From assembly GCA_030614505.1 (NCBI GenBank), contig JAUWTX010000015.1:1-17684 (forward strand): DNA of 17,684 nucleotides, in the 5' to 3' direction. Both the position numbers and the translations under genes were made by a program. Positions within the stretch are counted from its first letter, which is position 1, and the number at the start of each line of letters is the position of its first letter. The notes under the pieces were generated by a model, which was not told the origin of the DNA, did no database searches, and saw only the letters and a list, made by a program, of their open reading frames with translations. This document shows positions 7,855 to 15,982 of this stretch, one piece after another. Origin of the DNA: Desulfuromonadales bacterium. Lineage in GTDB: Bacteria > Desulfobacterota > Desulfuromonadia > Desulfuromonadales > BM103.

Positions 7855-8816
7855 ATAAGAAGTTGTCAAATAAATTGCGGGCTGCCGTTATCGGCGTCGG
7901 TTATCTCGGTCATTTCCATGCCCAGAAAATTCAGAGCAATCCTGATGTAGATCTGGTAGGTGTCGTTGACGTAGATTCTGCCCGTGCAATAGAAATAGCT
8001 ACTGAAGTCAATACTCAGGCATTTACTGATTATCATGACGTTCTGCCGCTGGTTGATCTGGTCTCTATCGTTGTACCGACCCAATACCATTTTGCTGTGG
8101 CCAGGGATTGTTTCAACGCTGGTTGCCATGTACTTCTGGAAAAGCCGGTAACCCAGACGGTTGCCGAGGCAGAGGAGCTGATCCGGCTTGCAGAGAGTAA
8201 AGGGTTGATCTTTCAGGTCGGCCATCTCGAGCGGTTTAACCCTGCAGTGATGGCATTGAAAGGTGTTCTGAAAAACCCGCAGTTTATTGAATCTCATCGT
8301 CTGGCACCTTTTAAGACACGCGGCACAGACGTTAGTGTTGTGCTCGACCTGATGATTCATGATATTGATATTTTGTTAAGTATGGTGGCACATCCGGTCA
8401 AAATGATAAATTCAGTCGGTGTTCCGGTCCTCTCCGAGGAGGTTGACATCGCCAATGCTCGTCTCCAGTTTGAGAACGGTTGCGTAGCCAATGTTACCGC
8501 CAGCCGTGCCAGCCGTGAAACTCTGCGCAAAATGCGTATTTTTCAGCAGGATGCGTATATTTCCATAGATTTCCAGAGCCGCAAGATTGCAATTTACCGT
8601 AAAAAGAAAGGGCTGAACATTATCCCCGGTCTGCCGAACATCAGCATTGAGGAGCGCACTTTCGAGCAGGGAGATCCGCTCAAGGATGAAATTGACGCCT
8701 TTGTCACTGCCGTGTGTGAGGGGAGTCCTCCCGTTGTTTCCGGAGAGGATGGCAAGTGTGCGCTTGAGATAGCGATCCAGATTTCCGGAAAGCTCTGGCA
8801 TGAAGTTACTGAGTAA
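7851..8816 (+). CDS. gnnA: Gfo/Idh/MocA-family oxidoreductase, probable UDP-GlcNAc 3-dehydrogenase GnnA
   Basis: This 321-residue protein has the N-terminal Rossmann motif GVGYLGHFH (15-23), the EKP motif (97-99) and a C-terminal Gfo/Idh/MocA domain including VGHLERFNP (123-131) and DLMIHDIDI (166-174), whose His170 is the likely catalytic residue. Together these mark an NAD(P)-dependent sugar oxidoreductase. Its GTG start overlaps the lpxA stop by four bases, so it is translated with lipid A genes. In Acidithiobacillus ferrooxidans, gnnA and gnnB lie between lpxA and lpxB and convert UDP-GlcNAc to its 3-keto and then 3-amino form. The position here matches, so I infer the same reaction. A related alternative is a WlbA-like UDP-GlcNAcA 3-dehydrogenase, which the location makes less likely. 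Family is certain; substrate is inferred. Confidence 0.85.
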   Translation: MNKKLSNKLRAAVIGVGYLGHFHAQKIQSNPDVDLVGVVDVDSARAIEIATEVNTQAFTDYHDVLPLVDLVSIVVPTQYHFAVARDCFNAGCHVLLEKPVTQTVAEAEELIRLAESKGLIFQVGHLERFNPAVMALKGVLKNPQFIESHRLAPFKTRGTDVSVVLDLMIHDIDILLSMVAHPVKMINSVGVPVLSEEVDIANARLQFENGCVANVTASRASRETLRKMRIFQQDAYISIDFQSRKIAIYRKKKGLNIIPGLPNISIEERTFEQGDPLKDEIDAFVTAVCEGSPPVVSGEDGKCALEIAIQISGKLWHEVTE

Positions 8817-8838
8817 GGTTCTGTCTGATAAACGTTTT

Positions 8839-8873
8839 TTCAGGCGAGGGGCAAATGGCCTGACTCGCCTGAA
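8839..8873 (+). other. Stem-loop between gnnA and gnnB
   Basis: A perfect 10-bp inverted repeat pairs TTCAGGCGAG (8839-8848) with CTCGCCTGAA (8864-8873) around a 15-base loop that can form a small inner GGC/GCC pairing. It is followed by TTGTTTC, a weak U-rich run, so it could act as a partial terminator or attenuator or as an RNA-stability element. It sits in a 117-nt gap (8817-8933) that otherwise holds only the AGAGGA ribosome binding site (8922-8927) of the next gene. Confidence 0.55.
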
Positions 8874-8933
8874 TTGTTTCTGCAAGCTATTCACAGGCAG
8901 GCTCTCTAAACAGAATGAACTAGAGGAAGATTT

Positions 8934-10028
8934 ATGCAGATACCGATGGTAGACCTCGGGATTCAGTACCGGGCGTTGCAAAAAGATATAGATTGCGCGA
9001 TTTCTGAGGTTCTGGAGACAACCCAGTTTATCCTTGGTCCGCAAGGCAGAGCTTTTGAGCAGGAGATGGCAGAATACCTGGGTGTTAAGCATGCTATAGG
9101 AGTTGCCTCCGGCACTGATGCCCTCCATCTTGCCTTGCGTGCCGCCGGGTTGGGCCAGGGTGATGAAATCATCACAACTACATTTACATTCATTGCTACA
9201 GCAGAAGCGATTGCCTATGTTGGTGCAACTCCGGTCTTTGTTGATATTGACCCGCAAACGTTCAATATTGACCTTCTTCAGGTGGAACAGGCGATTACAT
9301 CCAAGACCAAAGCGATCCTGCCTGTTCATCTGTTTGGACAACCAGCTGACCTGGCTTCATTAAAAGTTCTTTGCGATGCAAGAAAACTGCTTTTGATTGA
9401 AGATTGTGCCCAATCTTGTGGAGCAAGATATGCTGACAGGATGACAGGTGCCTGGGGTGACCTCGGTTGCTACTCGTTTTTCCCCAGCAAAAACCTGGGT
9501 TGTTTCGGCGATGGTGGTTTGATTGCAACGGACAATGATACCCTTGCCGAGGAGATCCGAGTGTTGCGCAATCATGGCAGTCGTGAACGCTACCACCACG
9601 AAATAATTGGTGTGAACAGTCGTCTGGATGATCTGCAGGCGGCGGTTTTGAGAGTGAAGTTGCAGTACTTGGACCGTTTCAATCAGCAGCGGCGCGACAA
9701 TGCCCATCTGTACTCCAGATTGTTGAGTGAACTGGGGATAGACGTTCCCTTTGAAGACGGAAAAGGCATTCACGTTTATCATCAGTATACAATCCTGACA
9801 GATAAGCGTGAGGCCATTCAAGCCGCATTGGCTGGGGCTGGTGTTGCTTCGGCAATCTACTATCCAATTCCCTTGCATCGTCAGAAAGTCTTTCTTGACG
9901 TATGCCGCGAAGTGTCCTTGCCTGTCAGTGAACAGTCTGCCGAAAGGGTTCTTTCGTTACCAATTTACCCGGAATTGACGCGTCCCCAGATTGAGCAGGT
10001 CGTCGAAGTCATTGCCGGGTCTCTGTAG
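8934..10028 (+). CDS. gnnB: DegT/DnrJ/EryC1-family sugar aminotransferase, probable GnnB
   Basis: This 364-residue PLP-dependent enzyme belongs to the sugar nucleotide aminotransferase family. Visible landmarks are GTDALHLAL (60-68, phosphate/PLP binding), IEDCAQSCGA with Asp157 contacting the PLP ring nitrogen, YSFFPSKNLGCFGDGG with the Schiff-base lysine Lys186, NSRLDDLQAAVLRVKL (228-243), and YYPIPLHRQ (309-317). Paired with the neighbouring oxidoreductase and lying between lpxA and lpxB, it fits GnnB, which adds an amino group from glutamate to UDP-3-keto-GlcNAc. The product would let LpxA form an amide at position 3. A WlbC/WbpE-like 3-aminotransferase for UDP-GlcNAcA is the main alternative. 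A clear GAGGA at 8923-8927 precedes the ATG by six bases. lpxB follows after 14 bases. Confidence 0.85.
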   Translation: MQIPMVDLGIQYRALQKDIDCAISEVLETTQFILGPQGRAFEQEMAEYLGVKHAIGVASGTDALHLALRAAGLGQGDEIITTTFTFIATAEAIAYVGATPVFVDIDPQTFNIDLLQVEQAITSKTKAILPVHLFGQPADLASLKVLCDARKLLLIEDCAQSCGARYADRMTGAWGDLGCYSFFPSKNLGCFGDGGLIATDNDTLAEEIRVLRNHGSRERYHHEIIGVNSRLDDLQAAVLRVKLQYLDRFNQQRRDNAHLYSRLLSELGIDVPFEDGKGIHVYHQYTILTDKREAIQAALAGAGVASAIYYPIPLHRQKVFLDVCREVSLPVSEQSAERVLSLPIYPELTRPQIEQVVEVIAGSL

Positions 10029-10042
10029 GCTGTGGGTTAAAT

Positions 10043-11209
10043 GTGAATACCTCTGCCAAACGCATCATGATCGTGACCGGAGAAGCTTCTGGAGACCTGC
10101 ATGGTGCCAAACTGATTAATGCTGTCAAAACATTGTCCCCTGATACGGGTTTTTTCGGTGTCGGTGGGCAGAAAATGGCGGCGGCCGGTTGTGATATCCT
10201 GATCCCAGGCGAAGAATTGGCTGTTATGGGGATCATTGAAGTCATCGGCCACTTTCCGGTGATCTGGCGCTCTTTTCAGAAACTTAAAGGTGAACTGACC
10301 GGTAGTCAGAAGCCGGACGCCCTGGTGTTGATCGATTTCCCGGAATTTAATTTGCGGCTTGCGCGCCAAGCGAAAAAGGCCGGAGTCCCTGTACTTTACT
10401 ATGTCAGCCCCCAGGTTTGGGCCTGGCGTAAGGGCAGGGTGACGAAAATCGCTGAAGTAGTCGACTCTCTGGCAGCGATTTTTCCTTTTGAACCCGTCCT
10501 TTACGATGGGTTGGATATTCTGGTCAAATATGTCGGCCATCCCTTGCTGGATGAATTTGCTGCGGCGGGAGAATATGCTGATCTTCGTCTGAAGCTACAG
10601 ATTCCGACAACGAAGAAAATTATTGGCCTGTTTCCCGGCAGTCGCCGGAATGAATTGCGTTACATGCTGGAAACACTTGTAGAGGCGGCACAGCTTGTTC
10701 TGGGTGGGTTCCCGGATACCCACTTTCTGGTGCCGATTGCAGACTCTTTGACGCAAGATGAGGTTAAATCGCAATTCCCCTTAGATCTCCCGGTCTCTTT
10801 TATTGAGACTGGTGATGCAACAATCTATGATATTGCAAGTAACTGCGATACCATACTGACGGTCTCCGGTACAGTAACTCTACAGATTGCGCTTGTTGGG
10901 ACACCAATGGCAATTCTCTACAAGGCGTCTCCGTTGACATATGCGATTGGCAAGCGCCTGGTGCAGGTGGATCATTTTGGATTGCCCAATGTCGTTGCCG
11001 GTCGACGGATCGTCCCAGAATTCCTCCAGGAAATGGCGACACCTCAGGCTCTGGCAGATGAAGCTCTGCATGTTCTGAACGATGCCAGTTATGCCGAAGG
11101 AATGAAAGAGGGATTGAAAACTGTGCAGGCAAAGCTCGGTGACCCGGGTTGCTCAACCAGAGTAGCAAAGATGCTGTTCAATATGCTGGAAAGACAAAAG
11201 TCCAACTAA
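10043..11209 (+). CDS. lpxB: Lipid-A-disaccharide synthase LpxB
   Basis: LpxB is the GT19 peripheral membrane enzyme that joins lipid X to its UDP-diacyl-sugar precursor to form the tetra-acyl disaccharide 1-phosphate. The 388-residue protein shows GEASGD (13-18), IDFPEFNL with Asp98, YVSPQVWAWR (120-129), GHP (165-167), LFPGSRRNE (196-204, with Arg201) and LPNVVAGRRIVPEFLQ (314-329), all family hallmarks. One oddity is VSGTVTLQ at 274-281, where relatives such as E. coli have Glu at the last position; here the codon is CAG. I chose GTG 10043 because the glycine-rich opening follows within 12 residues and the in-frame ATG at 10067 would cut into it; only a poor ribosome binding site is present. 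Its other substrate needs LpxH, LpxI or LpxG, none of which is in this window. Confidence 0.95.
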   Translation: MNTSAKRIMIVTGEASGDLHGAKLINAVKTLSPDTGFFGVGGQKMAAAGCDILIPGEELAVMGIIEVIGHFPVIWRSFQKLKGELTGSQKPDALVLIDFPEFNLRLARQAKKAGVPVLYYVSPQVWAWRKGRVTKIAEVVDSLAAIFPFEPVLYDGLDILVKYVGHPLLDEFAAAGEYADLRLKLQIPTTKKIIGLFPGSRRNELRYMLETLVEAAQLVLGGFPDTHFLVPIADSLTQDEVKSQFPLDLPVSFIETGDATIYDIASNCDTILTVSGTVTLQIALVGTPMAILYKASPLTYAIGKRLVQVDHFGLPNVVAGRRIVPEFLQEMATPQALADEALHVLNDASYAEGMKEGLKTVQAKLGDPGCSTRVAKMLFNMLERQKSN

Positions 11210-11222
11210 AACGAAGAGATAA

Positions 11223-12953
11223 ATGACCAACAAACAAATTTACATAAGACTGATTGGCCATTCTCGCCCCTATCTGTGGCGGATTGTTCTGTCGATAATT
11301 TTTTCATTGATCGTTGCTGGTACTGATGTTTCTTACATCTACCTGATTGAGCCGCTGGTCGATAAGATTATTGCCGGTGATAATCACGGGCTGGTTTATC
11401 TCGTCCCTGTGGTTATCATTGGGCTGGCCGTCCTCAAGGGGGCAGGACGATACTTCCAAGAGTATTATATCAAGACGGCAGGGCAACTGGTTATACAGGA
11501 CCTGCGCAATAAACTGTTTAATAAATTCATGCATCTGTCGATGGGCTTCCATGTCAATCAATCGTCCGGCGGGCTCACCTCAAAAGTCCTTAACGATGTC
11601 GGTGTCATGCAAAAAGCCGCTGCGAGTGCCCTGGTGGATGGTATACGTGAAAGCTTTACGTTGGTTGGGTTGATGTCCCTGGCTTTTTATAAAGATTGGC
11701 GACTGGCCTCGGTCGCTTTTATGGTGTTGCCAGTTTGTGTGGTTCCTGCCACCGTTCTTGGCAGGAAGATTAAGACTAATATCAAACACAGCCTGAAAAG
11801 CGTAGGGTTTCTGACCGGAACATTGCAGGAGTCTTTTGATGGCATCAAGGTCATCAAGGCTTTTGGGCGTGAGGAAGATCAAACCAGGAAGTTCAAAGTC
11901 GAGAACAAGGATTATTACAGGTTTTTGCGAAAAGCGATCAAATATAACTCCTTGACTGCCCCTGCCGTTGAAATTCTGGCCGCACTTGGTAGTGGCGGGG
12001 TGGTCTGGTACGGTGTCAATCGTGTTCTTTCCGGTGATATGACTCAAGGTCAACTTTTCTCGGTTGTTGCCGCAATCATGATGTTGTTTACCCCGGTAAA
12101 ACGACTTACCAGGGTTAGTAATATTATCCAGCAGTCTATTGGGGCCGCTGAAGGAGTATTCGTTTTGCTGGATAAACCTTGTGATGTTGTCGACAAGCAA
12201 GATGCTGTCGAAATGTCGCGTGCACGGGGGGAAGTTGTTTTTGAAAATGTCACATTCAGCTACGGAGACGAACCTATTCTGACCGATTTCAGCCTGCATG
12301 CCAACCCTGGAGAAGTGATTGCCCTGGTTGGCCCCAGCGGTGCTGGAAAATCGACAGCGGCAGGGTTGATAGCCCGCTTCTACGATCCACAACAAGGTTC
12401 TGTCAAAATTGATGGCTACGATATCCGTGATGTTTCAATGGATAGCCTGAAGAATAACCTCGCATTTGTCGATCAGGAAACTTTCCTCTTTAACGGATCT
12501 GTTCGTGACAATATTCGTTATGGAATGCTGGATGCTGATGACCAATCCATTATTGATGCTGCCCGACAGGCATATGCCGATGATTTCATAACGAAACTCC
12601 CCCAAGGGTACGATACATCGATAGGCGACCGGGGAGTCCGTCTCTCGGGAGGCCAGCGGCAACGTCTTTGCGTTGCGCGCGCGCTTCTTAAAGATGCCCC
12701 GATCCTGATTCTTGATGAAGCAACCAGTGCACTGGATACGGAAAGTGAGGCCATGGTCCAAAAAGCTCTGACAAACCTGATGAAAAACCGTACGACACTG
12801 GTGATTGCGCACAGGTTGTCGACGATCATGCATGCCGACAGAATTCTTGTTTTAGACCAGGGCAGGGTGGTTGAAGACGGCAATCATCGGGAACTTCTTG
12901 CTCAGGACGGTCTTTATCGAAATCTTTATGACATGCAGTTCAAGGACGTTTAA
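11223..12953 (+). CDS. msbA: Lipid A export ABC transporter, permease/ATPase MsbA
   Basis: MsbA is a homodimeric inner-membrane flippase that moves core-lipid A to the periplasmic leaflet. The 576-residue half transporter has an N-terminal six-helix domain (about 1-320, first helix near 18-38) and a C-terminal nucleotide-binding domain. The latter shows Walker A GPSGAGKST (370-378), signature LSGGQRQRL (474-482), Walker B ILILDEATSALD with Asp498 and Glu499, and switch His530. Length and fused layout match MsbA. Other type IV ABC exporters look alike, but placement between lpxB and waaA supports this role. GAAGAG at 11213-11218 lies just before the ATG. The stop overlaps the next start by one base (TAATG). 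Confidence 0.93.
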   Translation: MTNKQIYIRLIGHSRPYLWRIVLSIIFSLIVAGTDVSYIYLIEPLVDKIIAGDNHGLVYLVPVVIIGLAVLKGAGRYFQEYYIKTAGQLVIQDLRNKLFNKFMHLSMGFHVNQSSGGLTSKVLNDVGVMQKAAASALVDGIRESFTLVGLMSLAFYKDWRLASVAFMVLPVCVVPATVLGRKIKTNIKHSLKSVGFLTGTLQESFDGIKVIKAFGREEDQTRKFKVENKDYYRFLRKAIKYNSLTAPAVEILAALGSGGVVWYGVNRVLSGDMTQGQLFSVVAAIMMLFTPVKRLTRVSNIIQQSIGAAEGVFVLLDKPCDVVDKQDAVEMSRARGEVVFENVTFSYGDEPILTDFSLHANPGEVIALVGPSGAGKSTAAGLIARFYDPQQGSVKIDGYDIRDVSMDSLKNNLAFVDQETFLFNGSVRDNIRYGMLDADDQSIIDAARQAYADDFITKLPQGYDTSIGDRGVRLSGGQRQRLCVARALLKDAPILILDEATSALDTESEAMVQKALTNLMKNRTTLVIAHRLSTIMHADRILVLDQGRVVEDGNHRELLAQDGLYRNLYDMQFKDV

Positions 12954-13621
12954 TGTCGTCTTTTTTTGACAAGTTACAGCTGGCAGTTTTGCCTTGGCTG
13001 GCTGCTGGGATCATTCGTTTTATCCATCGTGTCGTTAAACCTGAAACAATTGGCGATGATGATCTTCTGGAGATATGGGGAAAGGGTAAAAACGTTATTT
13101 TGTCCACCTGGCATGACCAGCTTCTGCTTATGCCTCCGAGATACAAAGGCTCAGGAGCCAAGGTTCTTATCAGTAGATCCAGAGACGGGGAGCTGATTGC
13201 CCGAACCATCTCGCATTTTTCTCTTGGTGCTGTGCGGGGGTCTTCAAGCCGTAGCGGTCGTAAGGCTTTTCGCGAATTGGTTGCCTTTGCCAAGGAGCCT
13301 CTTGATTTAGGGATTACCCCTGATGGCCCCAAGGGGCCTCGTCACATTGTGAAAGAAGGTGTTGTGCAGTTGGCAAGAATTTCCGGGAGACCGATTGTGC
13401 CGATGGCGTTTGCCTGCAGTAACGGTCATCGTTTTCAGTCTTGGGATCGTTTTCTTCTGCCGTATCCATGGGGGAAGGCTGTTTACAGTTTTGGTGAGCC
13501 TCTTTATTACGATAAGAATGAAACTATTGATAATTTTCAGTCCAGGGTGCAAAAGGCCATGGACGACAATACTCGATACGCCGAAGAGAAATTGAAGCAA
13601 TATGGTTTATCTGCTGTATGA
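12953..13621 (+). CDS. DUF374-family lysophospholipid acyltransferase, probable LpxJ-like lipid A secondary acyltransferase
   Basis: This 222-residue protein has an N-terminal hydrophobic anchor (about 8-24) and the DUF374/LPLAT pattern: STWHDQLLLMP with His54-Asp55 in place of the classical HX4D, RGSSSRSGRKA (95-105), and GITPDGPKGPRH (120-131). In Helicobacter and Campylobacter, LpxJ of this family adds a secondary acyl chain to lipid A. Here the gene sits between msbA and waaA, and no LpxL/LpxM-type gene appears in the window, so I infer a late lipid A acyltransferase. The exact position acylated and its donor cannot be read from sequence. It is tightly coupled: one base overlaps msbA and 20 bases overlap waaA. 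Family is secure; function is inferred. Confidence 0.85.
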   Translation: MSSFFDKLQLAVLPWLAAGIIRFIHRVVKPETIGDDDLLEIWGKGKNVILSTWHDQLLLMPPRYKGSGAKVLISRSRDGELIARTISHFSLGAVRGSSSRSGRKAFRELVAFAKEPLDLGITPDGPKGPRHIVKEGVVQLARISGRPIVPMAFACSNGHRFQSWDRFLLPYPWGKAVYSFGEPLYYDKNETIDNFQSRVQKAMDDNTRYAEEKLKQYGLSAV

Positions 13622-14897
13622 TCTGATCCTTTATGTCTCAGCCCTGTTTCTGGTGCCCTATTACTTGTATCGTGGTTTGCGTTACGGTAAAGCAAGGCAT
13701 GGGATTCGGGAGCGTCTTGGTGTTTACGCTCAAGATTTTCGTCAGTTATTGCAAGGGCGCAAAGTCATCTGGGTGCATGCCGTATCCGTTGGTGAGACTC
13801 GTGCCGCAATCCCGTTACTTAAATCTCTTCGAGAGCGTTACCCCGACTCCTTTCTAATCCTGTCAAATGTTACAGAAACCGGGCGGAAAATTGCCACAGG
13901 TGTTTCAGAGATCGATTACTACATTTTTTTTCCTTTTGATTTGCGATGGGTTGTAAGAAAAGCTCTTGATATCATACGACCGAGCATCATTATTCTCGTT
14001 GAAACAGAGATCTGGCCAAACTTTGTGCTTGAGGCCAAGCGTAAGAAAATCCCGCTGGTTGTGGTGAATGGCCGAATTTCTGACCGCTCTTTTCCTCGTT
14101 ACCGCATGGCGGGTAAACTGCTGGAGCCTGTTCTGGATAGTATCTCAGATTTCTGCATGCAATCAGAGCAGGATTCAAGGCGGATCCGTCATCTCGGTGC
14201 AACTGTCGGACGTGTTCAGGTGACAGGCAATCTCAAATTTGATATGCAGCCACCGCAGATAAATTCAGCTGATCTTGAATCAATAAAAGGTGAGCTAAGG
14301 CTACCGGTAAATGGCTGTGTCTGGGTTGCCGGCAGTACTCACGATGGCGAAGAATCACAGCTGGTTGATGTGTACCGGCAGTTACAAAAAATTTGTCCCG
14401 ACCTGTTTCTGGTGATCGTGCCCCGCCATCCCGAGAGATGTCGTCAAGTTTGTGAAGAACTCACCAAACTTGGGATTGTTGCCGTATTGCGTAGCACTCT
14501 GGCAACAATGAGCAGGGGTTTTCAACCCGGTGAGGTCATGGTTGTTGATACTCTTGGCGAAATGTTGAAGCTTTACGCTCTGTCAGACCTGGTATTTGTC
14601 GGTGGCAGTCTGGTGCCGATAGGAGGCCATAACGTTCTGGAAGCCTCTTTGATGAAAAAGCCTGTTTTATTCGGCCCTTATATGCAAAACTTCAAGGAGA
14701 TTGCAAGGCTCTTGCGTGCCGCGCATGGCGGTCTTCAAGTTAAGGACTCTGCAGATTTGTATCGACAGATGAAATTGCTGCTGGAAAACCCGACCGAAGC
14801 AGAACGTATCGGCGACAATGGCAGATATTTGCTGCAAGAAAATCAGGGTGCTACAGAACGAACACTAACTGTGCTCTCCCGGCATATAGCTGACTGA
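13602..14897 (+). CDS. waaA: 3-deoxy-D-manno-octulosonic acid (Kdo) transferase WaaA/KdtA
   Basis: WaaA is a GT30 glycosyltransferase that adds Kdo from CMP-Kdo to the lipid A precursor at the inner face of the cytoplasmic membrane. The 431-residue protein has an N-terminal membrane anchor (about 4-22), IWVHAVSVGETRAA with catalytic-type Glu65, SNVTETG (88-94), VETEIWPN (133-140), NGRISDRSFPRY (156-167), and a C-terminal donor-binding half with GGSLVPIGGHNVLEAS. The start overlaps the upstream gene by 20 bases in another frame. ATG 13602 gives the standard N-terminus, MVYLLYDLILYV. How many Kdo residues it adds cannot be inferred. Its stop overlaps lpxK by one base (TGATG). Confidence 0.96.
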   Translation: MVYLLYDLILYVSALFLVPYYLYRGLRYGKARHGIRERLGVYAQDFRQLLQGRKVIWVHAVSVGETRAAIPLLKSLRERYPDSFLILSNVTETGRKIATGVSEIDYYIFFPFDLRWVVRKALDIIRPSIIILVETEIWPNFVLEAKRKKIPLVVVNGRISDRSFPRYRMAGKLLEPVLDSISDFCMQSEQDSRRIRHLGATVGRVQVTGNLKFDMQPPQINSADLESIKGELRLPVNGCVWVAGSTHDGEESQLVDVYRQLQKICPDLFLVIVPRHPERCRQVCEELTKLGIVAVLRSTLATMSRGFQPGEVMVVDTLGEMLKLYALSDLVFVGGSLVPIGGHNVLEASLMKKPVLFGPYMQNFKEIARLLRAAHGGLQVKDSADLYRQMKLLLENPTEAERIGDNGRYLLQENQGATERTLTVLSRHIAD

Positions 14898-15973
14898 TGT
14901 CTACTTCACGTAATTTTTATCTCCGACTTGTTAAAAACGGGCCTGACAGTTTTTTGGGGTGGGTTGTTTTCGTGGGGCTTTGGCCCCTTAGCTGTTTATA
15001 TGGGTTGGTAGTACGATTGCGTCTGCTCGCGTTTTCATTGGGGCTCAAGGAGACATATCATGCTTCCGTACCGGTTGTTTCCGTCGGCAACTTGTCTGTC
15101 GGCGGTACCGGCAAAACACCGATGACTGATTTCCTGGCGAAATGGATGGTACGACACGAGGTGCCGACGGCCATTGTCAGTCGTGGTTACGGTGGTAATT
15201 ATACGGCACCTGTCGCAAGAGTAAACCAGCCTGATGATGCGTTGATGAACCCTGCCGCGTGTGGCGATGAGCCCTTTCTGTTAGCCAGGAGGAATCCTGC
15301 TGTGATGGTTTTTGTCGCAAGACAAAGGGCCCTTGGGGTTCAGGAAGCCGAGAAGGCTGGTGCCAAACTGATCATTCTGGATGATGGTTTTCAGCATCGT
15401 GCCGTACACAGAGACCTGGATATCGTCTTGTTGGACAGTCAAAAGCCTTTTGGTAATGGTTCCCTGTTGCCAGCCGGCCAACTCCGTGAGTCGCAATCGG
15501 CCTTGCAACGTAGCCATCTGCTTGTGATGACCCGTGTCCAGTCCGACAGAAAAAACACGTCAATGATGTCAAAGCCGACTATACACACTCGACATGTTAT
15601 GTCTCAAAACCTTACTTCTCTCTCCGGTGATATTGTCAATTGGGATGATCTGGCTGGGAAATCATGTATAGCATTTGCCGGAATAGCCCGGCCTGATGAG
15701 TTTTTTACTGACCTGAAGACTCGTAATATTACCCTGGTTGATGAAATCCCCCTTGCGGATCATCAGGTATATGATGCCGAATTTCTAGCGCAGCTGACCT
15801 TGTGCAGTCAAGGCTGTGATGCCTTGATTACCACAGAGAAGGATGCCGTAAAGCTTTCAGACCTTGACTTTCCGGTTCCTTGCTATCAGGTTGGGGTTGA
15901 ACTGACATTTGAAGATACATCAATACTTGATCATTTGTTACAAGGAGTGATTGCGAAAAACTCTTCACGCTGA
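14897..15973 (+). CDS. lpxK: Tetraacyldisaccharide 4'-kinase LpxK
   Basis: LpxK is a membrane-bound P-loop kinase that phosphorylates the 4' position of the disaccharide, completing lipid IVA. The 358-residue product has an N-terminal hydrophobic helix (about 20-45), the P-loop VGNLSVGGTGKTP (63-75), SRGYGG (95-100), GDEPFLLA (123-130), and LDDGFQHRAVHRDLDIVLLD (161-180), the family core. The C-terminal FAGIARPDEFF and ITTEKDAVKL segments are also typical. Length fits the family. It is translationally coupled to waaA through TGATG. A perfect 12-bp palindrome overlaps its stop codon (15971-15982). Confidence 0.96.
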   Translation: MSTSRNFYLRLVKNGPDSFLGWVVFVGLWPLSCLYGLVVRLRLLAFSLGLKETYHASVPVVSVGNLSVGGTGKTPMTDFLAKWMVRHEVPTAIVSRGYGGNYTAPVARVNQPDDALMNPAACGDEPFLLARRNPAVMVFVARQRALGVQEAEKAGAKLIILDDGFQHRAVHRDLDIVLLDSQKPFGNGSLLPAGQLRESQSALQRSHLLVMTRVQSDRKNTSMMSKPTIHTRHVMSQNLTSLSGDIVNWDDLAGKSCIAFAGIARPDEFFTDLKTRNITLVDEIPLADHQVYDAEFLAQLTLCSQGCDALITTEKDAVKLSDLDFPVPCYQVGVELTFEDTSILDHLLQGVIAKNSSR

Positions 15974-15982
15974 CAAATGTCA
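15971..15982. promoter_or_regulatory. 12-bp perfect palindrome at the lpxK stop
   Basis: TGACA-AA-TGTCA forms a perfect inverted repeat whose first three bases are the lpxK stop. It lies in the 37-nt gap before waaP, the widest gap in this part of the locus. Such sites can be operators, but one palindrome of this length can also arise by chance, and no good promoter is visible around it. Function is unknown. Confidence 0.25.

Noticed and set aside
8412..9341. 309-codon minus-strand open frame across gnnA and gnnB
   Set aside because: It is antisense to two conserved enzymes and the stem-loop gap, has no family-like motifs and is rich in Cys, Arg and Ser as expected for a shadow frame.
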